37,886 nt of DNA from Verrucomicrobiales bacterium (GTDB lineage Bacteria > Verrucomicrobiota > Verrucomicrobiia > Verrucomicrobiales > SLCJ01): the NCBI GenBank assembly GCA_024636835.1, contig JAGXGH010000138.1, positions 1-37,886 on the forward strand. Direction: 5' to 3'. A program made the translations under genes and the position numbers. How positions within the stretch are numbered: position 1 is the first letter of the stretch; each line of letters starts with the position of its first letter. A model generated the notes under the pieces. That model did no database searches, was not told where the DNA came from, and was given only the letters and a program-made list of their open reading frames with translations. Below are positions 32,770-37,886 of the stretch, in pieces.

Positions 32770-33921
32770 ATGTCGAATTTCGAATTAGACGGTGGAATTA
32801 AAATCTACCTTCGCGAGATCGGGAAAACCCCGTTGCTCACTCCTGCTGAGGAGATTGAGCTGGCTGCGCGTATCAAGAACGGAGATGAAGCTGCGCGTAA
32901 GCACATGATCCAAGCCAACCTTCGCCTTGTGGTGAAGATTGCCCAGGACTATGCCAACTACGGGCTGCCACTTCTCGACCTTATCTCTGAAGGAAATATC
33001 GGTCTGATGAAGGCCGTTGAACGTTTTGACCCCGCGAAGGGTGGTAAGCTGAGCACCTATGCTGCTTGGTGGATCAAGCAATCGATCAAGCGTGCATTGG
33101 CGAACCAGAGCAAGACAATCCGTCTGCCGGTTCACATGGTGGATAAGATTTCCAAGATGCGTCGTGTGGCGATGGTCCTCGCAGAGGAACTTGGTCGCGA
33201 GCCATCCGATGAGGAATTGGCGGAAGAGATCGGTATCGATCGTGCGAAGCTTGCTCACTTGAAGTCAGCCGCATTGCGTCCGGCCTCGCTTGACGCGCCG
33301 ATTTCCGAAGATGACTCCACCGAGTTTGGCGAGATCGTCGGTGACGAGAATGCGCAGACTCCATTCGAGTTGCTCAGTCACAAGAACATGCACGGCCAGC
33401 TTGATGGCCTGTTGGAGTATCTTGACGAACGCGAGTTGAAAATTATCGAGGCGCGTTTCGGATTAAACGGTCAAAAACTGCGCACCTTGGAAGAGGTCGG
33501 GCAGGAGTTTGGCGTGACCCGCGAGCGTATCCGTCAGTTGCAGAACATCGCGCTGAAGAAGCTTCGTCGTGCGCTTCAAAAGCGTGAAGATCCAGGTCCT
33601 CGCCCTCTCCGCAAGGGCGGTGAGGATGACGATGATTACGATGATGATTTTGACGACGAAGATGGCGAGGAAATCTCCGCAGTGAAGTCGTTTGCCGCTA
33701 GCCCTGCAATGCGCTTGGCGCAAGAGCAAGCACGTGCACTCCAACCTGCTGAGCCACCGAAGAAGCGCGGTCGCGGTCGTCCAAGAAAGATAGAGAATGT
33801 CGATGCGGACGCTGCTCCGGCAAAGCCGAAAAAAAAGGGTCGTCCACCGAAGAAAAAAACCGCAGAGGCGGTGAAGGCTGGACGCCCGGTGAAGAAGAAG
33901 GCGGCGAAGAAGAACGAGTAA
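32770..33921 (+). CDS. rpoD: Primary sigma factor (RpoD/SigA) with acidic, AT-hook-like C-terminal tail
   Basis: Housekeeping sigma-70 factor, 383 residues. It begins directly at region 1.2 (DGGIKIYLREIGKTPLLTPAEEIELA) with no region 1.1. Region 2 has DLISEGNIGLMKAVERFDP and STYAAWWIKQSIKRAL, region 3 follows, and region 4 ends near residue 272 with the DNA-reading helix VTRERIRQLQNIALKKLRRAL. Beyond this, where sigma factors normally stop, there are about 110 more residues. These include an acidic run at roughly 284-299 (EDDDDYDDDFDDEDGEE), a short helical linker and a Lys/Arg/Pro-rich end with three GRP motifs: RGRGRPRK near 332, KKGRPPKKK near 355 and AGRPVKKK near 370. These resemble AT-hooks, so the tail could bind the minor groove of AT-rich DNA. 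A two-tier hairpin lies upstream. Confidence 0.95.
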   Translation: MSNFELDGGIKIYLREIGKTPLLTPAEEIELAARIKNGDEAARKHMIQANLRLVVKIAQDYANYGLPLLDLISEGNIGLMKAVERFDPAKGGKLSTYAAWWIKQSIKRALANQSKTIRLPVHMVDKISKMRRVAMVLAEELGREPSDEELAEEIGIDRAKLAHLKSAALRPASLDAPISEDDSTEFGEIVGDENAQTPFELLSHKNMHGQLDGLLEYLDERELKIIEARFGLNGQKLRTLEEVGQEFGVTRERIRQLQNIALKKLRRALQKREDPGPRPLRKGGEDDDDYDDDFDDEDGEEISAVKSFAASPAMRLAQEQARALQPAEPPKKRGRGRPRKIENVDADAAPAKPKKKGRPPKKKTAEAVKAGRPVKKKAAKKNE

Positions 33922-33973
33922 TATCTTCTGATACAAGAGCTGACTTAAACGGTTAAGCTCAAATAGCAGTAGG

Positions 33974-34432
33974 ATGGAAACACCACCACTACCACTCCGT
34001 GCATGTCGTGCGGAGAGAGATGATGAGCATATCAAATTGCTCATCGTCTTTCATTATGTGTTGGCTGGGTTCTGTGTGCTTGGGATTCTCTTCTTGTTTT
34101 TCCATTTCTACGTGATGAACACGTTCCTTGGAAACGAAGAGCTATGGAAAAATTCTCAGGAACAGCCCCCTCCGAAGGAGTTCTTCATGGTGTTCAAGTG
34201 GTTCTACGCGGTGATTGGGGGTGTCCTCATCGCGGGATGTGTGCTGAATGTTCTCTCTGCATTGTTCATGAAGCGTCGTGTGAACCGAGTGTTTTCGATG
34301 GTAGTCGCAGGGCTTAATTGTATTCAGGTGCCACTTGGGACGCTTCTTGGCGTGTTCACGATCGTCGTTTTGATGAAACCCACTGTGCAATCCACCTATC
34401 AAAATCAGTCGCTCGACAAATCGGAGCAGTGA
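33974..34432 (+). CDS. Small multi-pass membrane protein, unknown function
   Basis: 152 residues. After a short charged N-terminus, hydrophobic helices lie at about 22-48 (LLIVFHYVLAGFCVLGILFLFFHFYV), 72-98 (FKWFYAVIGGVLIAGCVLNVLSALFM) and 108-136 (VFSMVVAGLNCIQVPLGTLLGVFTIVVLM, perhaps two short helices). The protein ends in a polar tail. I do not recognise a named family, though the arrangement resembles small four-helix proteins of unknown function found beside core genes. It starts 52 bases after rpoD and is followed by the iscA-hscB-hscA cluster in the same direction. Confidence 0.75.
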   Translation: METPPLPLRACRAERDDEHIKLLIVFHYVLAGFCVLGILFLFFHFYVMNTFLGNEELWKNSQEQPPPKEFFMVFKWFYAVIGGVLIAGCVLNVLSALFMKRRVNRVFSMVVAGLNCIQVPLGTLLGVFTIVVLMKPTVQSTYQNQSLDKSEQ

Positions 34433-34509
34433 AATGCTTGGCGGCGCACTTTGGATCACTTCTCTTCGATTGCCCTTGATCCCTTGTGGGGCGAGGCGAT
34501 GATAAATCT

Positions 34510-34929
34510 ATGTCCACGCCTTCAGATCAACCCACAACCGAGACGGTGGAAACACCGATGCCGGATTACACCGGTGTGAAATTCAAGGTCGGTAATGACA
34601 AGCTTGTCAAAGTGATGGGCTCCGCATCGGATCACTTGCGGGGCTTATTGAAAAAGCAGGGCCGACAAGACACTGGATGTCTGCGCATCGCGGTGATCGG
34701 TGGCGGATGCTCTGGTCTTCAATATCAGATGGATCTCGTCGATGGCCCACGCGATCGCGATATTATCGTTCCTTCAAATGGAGTGCGTGTGGTGATTGAC
34801 CCGAAGAGTGCGCTCTTTGTCTCTGGATCCGAGCTTGAGTGGAGCGATGATTTGCAGAGTGGTGGCTTTAAAGTAACCAACCCCAATGCAGTGGTGACTT
34901 GTTCTTGCGGCGAGAGCTTTGCTGCGTAG
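34510..34929 (+). CDS. iscA: A-type iron-sulfur carrier (HesB/IscA family)
   Basis: Carries and delivers Fe-S clusters to apoproteins. Start chosen at ATG 34510 (MSTPSDQ), giving 139 residues; a GTG at 34486 would add eight. About 30 Pro/Thr-rich residues precede the domain, which has the three diagnostic Cys: Cys67 in GGGCSGLQYQ and Cys131/Cys133 in the C-terminal CSCGESF. SufA, ErpA and IscA cannot be told apart on motifs alone; the symbol is chosen because hscB and hscA follow at once. The next gene begins 12 bases after this stop. Confidence 0.9.
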   Translation: MSTPSDQPTTETVETPMPDYTGVKFKVGNDKLVKVMGSASDHLRGLLKKQGRQDTGCLRIAVIGGGCSGLQYQMDLVDGPRDRDIIVPSNGVRVVIDPKSALFVSGSELEWSDDLQSGGFKVTNPNAVVTCSCGESFAA

Positions 34930-34941
34930 TTGATTGGCATC

Positions 34942-35511
34942 ATGGATTCTCCACCAATGCTTGATCATTTTGCGGCGCTTGAGTTGAAGAGGCAACTCAG
35001 CCTCTCAGCAGATGCCGTTCGCGAGCGCTTTCAGGAATTGAGTCGTGTCGCGCACCCGGATGCTGAGGGCGGGTCGGAAGAAAGGTATGCGGCATTGGTG
35101 GCTGGAGATGCGGTGCTTCGCGATCGTGCGCGGCGAATTATTCATTGGATGGCACTGCATGGTGTGACGCACGATCCTCGGGCGGTAGAACCCTCGCCGT
35201 GGGTTCCCGAGACTTTCGGAGCGGTGGCTGAAATGGTAAAGTCGGCGTCGGAGCTCGTGGTAAAGAGCGAAGCCGCAACGAGCGCTTTAGGTCGGGCTGT
35301 AGTCGATCGCGAAAAAGTGATGCTTACCGATTCGGTGAAGGAATTGCTCGATGAACTTCGCGGGCGTGCTACGGCGTTGGACAATCGTCTTGCTGAACTC
35401 GATTCGGGTGAGGAAGTGGAGATTGACGAGATTTCACGCCTTGCTGTGGATGCTGGATTTGTTCAACGATGGATTGATCAATTGCGCACGACGGTGGCGA
35501 CGCTCGTATGA
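34942..35511 (+). CDS. hscB: HscB-like J-domain co-chaperone for Fe-S assembly
   Basis: About 189 residues from ATG 34942 (MDSPPMLDHFAAL); a TTG at 34930 and an ATG at 34957 are alternatives. An N-terminal J-domain-like region has the HPD motif at 38-40 (RVAHPDAEGG), needed to stimulate Hsp70 ATPase activity. The C-terminal half is helical (SVKELLDELRGRATALDNRLAELD), as in the HscB substrate-binding domain. The sequence is divergent: the usual YFxLF start is only vaguely present as DHFAALEL, and the zinc-binding Cys pair of some HscBs is absent. Its stop overlaps the first possible hscA start (ATGA at 35508), so the two are translationally close. Confidence 0.85.
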   Translation: MDSPPMLDHFAALELKRQLSLSADAVRERFQELSRVAHPDAEGGSEERYAALVAGDAVLRDRARRIIHWMALHGVTHDPRAVEPSPWVPETFGAVAEMVKSASELVVKSEAATSALGRAVVDREKVMLTDSVKELLDELRGRATALDNRLAELDSGEEVEIDEISRLAVDAGFVQRWIDQLRTTVATLV

Positions 35512-35528
35512 GAGAAGGACAAGGAATT

Positions 35529-37370
35529 ATGGACACAGACGTTAGCACATCATCGCCAATCATCGGGATTGATCTCGGAACGACGAACTCACTGGTAGGT
35601 GCGGTAGTATCAGGGTTTCCTTTGGTTCTGGCGGATTCTGCCGGTGAGCAAAACACGCCGTCAGTGGTGTATTTTCCAGAGGACGGTGAGGTGGTTGTTG
35701 GCAGCGCTGCGGAACGAATGAAAGTGTTGCACCCCACGAGGACAGTGCATTCGGTGAAGCGTTTGATTGGACAACGTCCAGGCGAACCTGGTTGGCAGCC
35801 GGATTATCAAGTCGACTCAAGCGGTGGAGGTTTGGTGGTGAGGATAGCTGAACGAATGCTCACGCCTGTGGAGATCTCGGCAGAGATCCTGTCGGCGTTA
35901 AAACGAAAAGCCGAGGAGTCGCTCGAGGTTTCTGTGTCACGCGCGGTGATCACGGTGCCGGCGTATTTCAATGACGCACAGAGGAAGGCGACTATTGCCG
36001 CTGGTGAGATGGCGGGACTGACGGTCGAGCGGATTGTCAGTGAGCCCACGGCGGCCGCGCTGGCTTACGGGATGGATCGCCGGGAAGGTCGCCAGAAGAT
36101 TGCGGTATTTGATCTCGGTGGTGGCACGTTTGATGTATCGATTCTCGAAATGAATGACGGTGTGTTTCAAGTCCTGGCTACCGCTGGGGATACACGTCTT
36201 GGTGGGGATGATTTTGATCGACTTTTGGTCGATAAACTGTGGTCGGAGTTTTCGAGGGTTAATGAGATATCGATCCCCTTGGCAGATACGGAAGTCACGG
36301 TGAGGGCACAGCTTCTTGATGCAGCGAAGTCGGCGAAGCATCGCCTGAGTATTGACGATACGGCGGAGGTTGAATTACCGTTTTTCTTCGACGGTAAACA
36401 TTTGGAAGTGACTTTGGCTCGCCAGCAATTTGAGGATGGGTTGAAGGGGTTTCTCGATCGTTGCGCGGGGCATTGCCGTCAGGCGATGATGGATGCGGAT
36501 GTCGAGCCGGCTGATCTTTCGGCGGCGCTGTTAGTCGGTGGGTCGACGCGCATCCCCGTGGTGAGACGCCTAGTTCGCGAGGTGTTTGAGCAGGAGCCGG
36601 ACACCAGCCAAAATCCAGATCAGGTGGTGGCAAAGGGTGCGGTGGTTCAGGCAGGGATACTTGAGGGCAGTCTGCGGAATTTGGTGCTCGTTGACGTGAC
36701 GCCGCGGTCTCTAGGGATCGAAACTTTTGGAGGTTTGATGAACGTCATCCTGCCCAGGAACTCGACCATTCCTGCGAAGGCGGGTGAAGTGTTTACCAAT
36801 GCAGTGGACGGGCAGTCGGCGATGCGGGTTCGGATTTTGCAGGGCGAGCGAGAAATGGCAAAGGACAACTGGGAGCTCGGCCGCGTCGATGTTCCTTTTG
36901 CCGCTGCGAGTCGTGGACAAGCGAGGGTGGGTGTTCAGTTCTCCATTGATGCGAACGGCGTGCTTGAAGTGCTTGCTCGTAACATTCAGACGAATCAAGA
37001 TACGGTGCTGCAGATTGAGAATTCTGCGGTGGATGTTGCTGATGAGCGGGTGGAGAAGATGATCGAAGAGAGCGTCGATCATGCGTTTGAAGATATGGCT
37101 GGGCGGGTGTTTACCGAGGCTAAGTTGAAAAGCGATGAATTACTGCCGGCGGTGGATGCGGCATTGACGGCACTTGGCGATGAAATCGATGTGGAGATGC
37201 GTGGGAGAATTGATGCGGCGGTGGTCAATGTCCGCTCAGCCTTGGAGAGTCAGGATGGTGCGCGATTAAAAGCGGCGAACCGCGAACTCGATGAGGCGAC
37301 TGAGGAACTGGCGAGTCTTTTAGTCGAACGAGCGATGCTAGAAAGCATGGAGCGCAAAGGCTTGATTTAA
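35529..37370 (+). CDS. hscA: HscA-like Hsp70 chaperone for Fe-S assembly
   Basis: Hsp70-type ATPase that works with HscB to transfer clusters from a scaffold. 613 residues from ATG 35529 (MDTDVSTSSPIIGIDLGTTNSLV), with AAGGA close upstream. ATG 35508, which overlaps the hscB stop, would add seven residues. The nucleotide-binding domain shows GIDLGTTNSLVG, VPAYFNDAQRKATIAAGEMAGL, VFDLGGGTFDVSIL and LVGGSTRIPVVRRLV. The substrate-binding domain (from about 380) has VDVTPRSLGIETFGG and IDANGVLEVLARN. HscA and general DnaK are close relatives; the pairing with hscB and iscA and the length (HscA about 616) favour HscA. Confidence 0.92.
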   Translation: MDTDVSTSSPIIGIDLGTTNSLVGAVVSGFPLVLADSAGEQNTPSVVYFPEDGEVVVGSAAERMKVLHPTRTVHSVKRLIGQRPGEPGWQPDYQVDSSGGGLVVRIAERMLTPVEISAEILSALKRKAEESLEVSVSRAVITVPAYFNDAQRKATIAAGEMAGLTVERIVSEPTAAALAYGMDRREGRQKIAVFDLGGGTFDVSILEMNDGVFQVLATAGDTRLGGDDFDRLLVDKLWSEFSRVNEISIPLADTEVTVRAQLLDAAKSAKHRLSIDDTAEVELPFFFDGKHLEVTLARQQFEDGLKGFLDRCAGHCRQAMMDADVEPADLSAALLVGGSTRIPVVRRLVREVFEQEPDTSQNPDQVVAKGAVVQAGILEGSLRNLVLVDVTPRSLGIETFGGLMNVILPRNSTIPAKAGEVFTNAVDGQSAMRVRILQGEREMAKDNWELGRVDVPFAAASRGQARVGVQFSIDANGVLEVLARNIQTNQDTVLQIENSAVDVADERVEKMIEESVDHAFEDMAGRVFTEAKLKSDELLPAVDAALTALGDEIDVEMRGRIDAAVVNVRSALESQDGARLKAANRELDEATEELASLLVERAMLESMERKGLI

Positions 37371-37468
37371 GCGTATTGAATAGAAACCATAATGGTATCT
37401 CAAGCTTGGGAGCTTGCATGCCACGAAGTGCCCATCCACAATAACGAGACTGTTTTCCGATATTCCAT

Positions 37469-37886
37469 ATGAGCGATATTTTCTTTGAATGCCACAAGTG
37501 TTCCCAACCTCTGATTGTTGATGAAGAGGGGCGTGGTATGCACCTGGACTGCCCAAAGTGTGAAACGGATTTGGTGGTGCCGGAAGATGCTCCCATAGTC
37601 GATTTAGAGGAGGAGTCGCAAGAGGATGTGACCCCGTGGGAAGACGAGCAGCAGGTCGACGATGATGACATTGAATTTGATTGCCCACATTGCGGACAAA
37701 TGTTGGTGGTGGGTAGCGACGCATTTGGTCTGCGGGTGGAATGCCCCACCTGCACCAAAGCAATGGTCATACCGACCAAAGAGCAGCTCGCCGCAACGAA
37801 TGAACCACAGGAGGAATTATTAGCTATTTCAGAACCGGCGTTCGTTGAGCCGGAACCCGAGCCAGAACCCGAACCAGAGCCAGAGC
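37469..37886 (+). CDS. Zinc-ribbon protein with Pro-Glu repeat tail (partial, runs off window)
   Basis: An open frame from ATG 37469 to the window edge, 139 codons with no stop. It starts MSDIFFECHKCSQPLIVDEE and contains two similar zinc-ribbon modules, each with two Cys pairs: CHKC and CPKC (about residues 8-31), then CPHC and CPTC (about 72-95). Acidic linkers separate them, and the visible end is a Pro-Glu dipeptide repeat. Such paired ribbons with a charged, proline-rich extension often precede a membrane or secreted domain, but the rest is out of view. It starts 98 bases after hscA. Function unknown. Confidence 0.8.
   Translation, partial: MSDIFFECHKCSQPLIVDEEGRGMHLDCPKCETDLVVPEDAPIVDLEEESQEDVTPWEDEQQVDDDDIEFDCPHCGQMLVVGSDAFGLRVECPTCTKAMVIPTKEQLAATNEPQEELLAISEPAFVEPEPEPEPEPEPE

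Noticed and set aside
37800..37886. Possible tandem DNA repeat at the window end
   Set aside because: It is the coding sequence of a Pro-Glu repeat in the open zinc-ribbon frame, not an independent repeat element.

Overview
The window looks like a stretch of chromosome from a member of the Verrucomicrobiota (PVC superphylum). This is inferred from gene content, not from a search. The clues are a PVC-type secreted dehydrogenase/cytochrome c protein, a PEP-CTERM protein remnant, an anchored prenyltransferase-repeat protein, a sigma-70 factor with a long Lys/Pro-rich tail, and frequent absence of Shine-Dalgarno sequences. Most of it is housekeeping core genome. I see no prophage, insertion sequence, CRISPR array, rRNA or tRNA.

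Layout. 0-5.6 kb: a ClC chloride/proton transporter, a prenyltransferase-repeat protein and a convergent CPA-type cation/proton antiporter with RCK domains. 5.8-10.7 kb: the RNA-binding protein Tex, a small unknown gene and a sodium:solute symporter. 11-14.4 kb: dnaA and dnaN, separated by a gene broken by one frameshift. 14.4-18.6 kb (minus strand): the PVC-type dehydrogenase/cytochrome and a COG2509-type FAD dehydrogenase. 18.7-20.9 kb: a PAS histidine kinase and a single-domain response regulator. 20.9-25.7 kb (minus strand): the succinate dehydrogenase operon sdhC-sdhA-sufU-sdhB, with a truncated metalloprotease remnant at its 3' end. 26-31.4 kb: an AGCS amino-acid symporter, a UvrD-family helicase, a 440-base non-coding gap and a CNNM/CBS protein. 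31.6-37.9 kb: a multi-pass membrane protein, the primary sigma factor, a small membrane protein, an iscA-hscB-hscA iron-sulfur assembly cluster and the start of a zinc-ribbon protein cut by the window edge.

Functional links. Iron-sulfur biogenesis appears twice: SufU sits inside the sdh operon, whose SdhB needs three clusters, and IscA/HscB/HscA sit 12 kb away. Replication initiation (DnaA, sliding clamp) and core transcription (RpoD, Tex) are also here.

The most unusual signal is a set of short, degenerate, strictly 7-base-phased repeat arrays in spacers. All three internal spacers of the sdh operon carry them, and there they stand directly before the start codons of sdhA, sufU and sdhB, where no Shine-Dalgarno is visible. 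A related array follows tex, and a 9-base version follows the helicase gene. Each array has its own core word. The second notable item is the sigma factor, whose C-terminal extension combines an acidic run with three AT-hook-like GRP motifs, resembling an HMGA-type DNA-binding tail.
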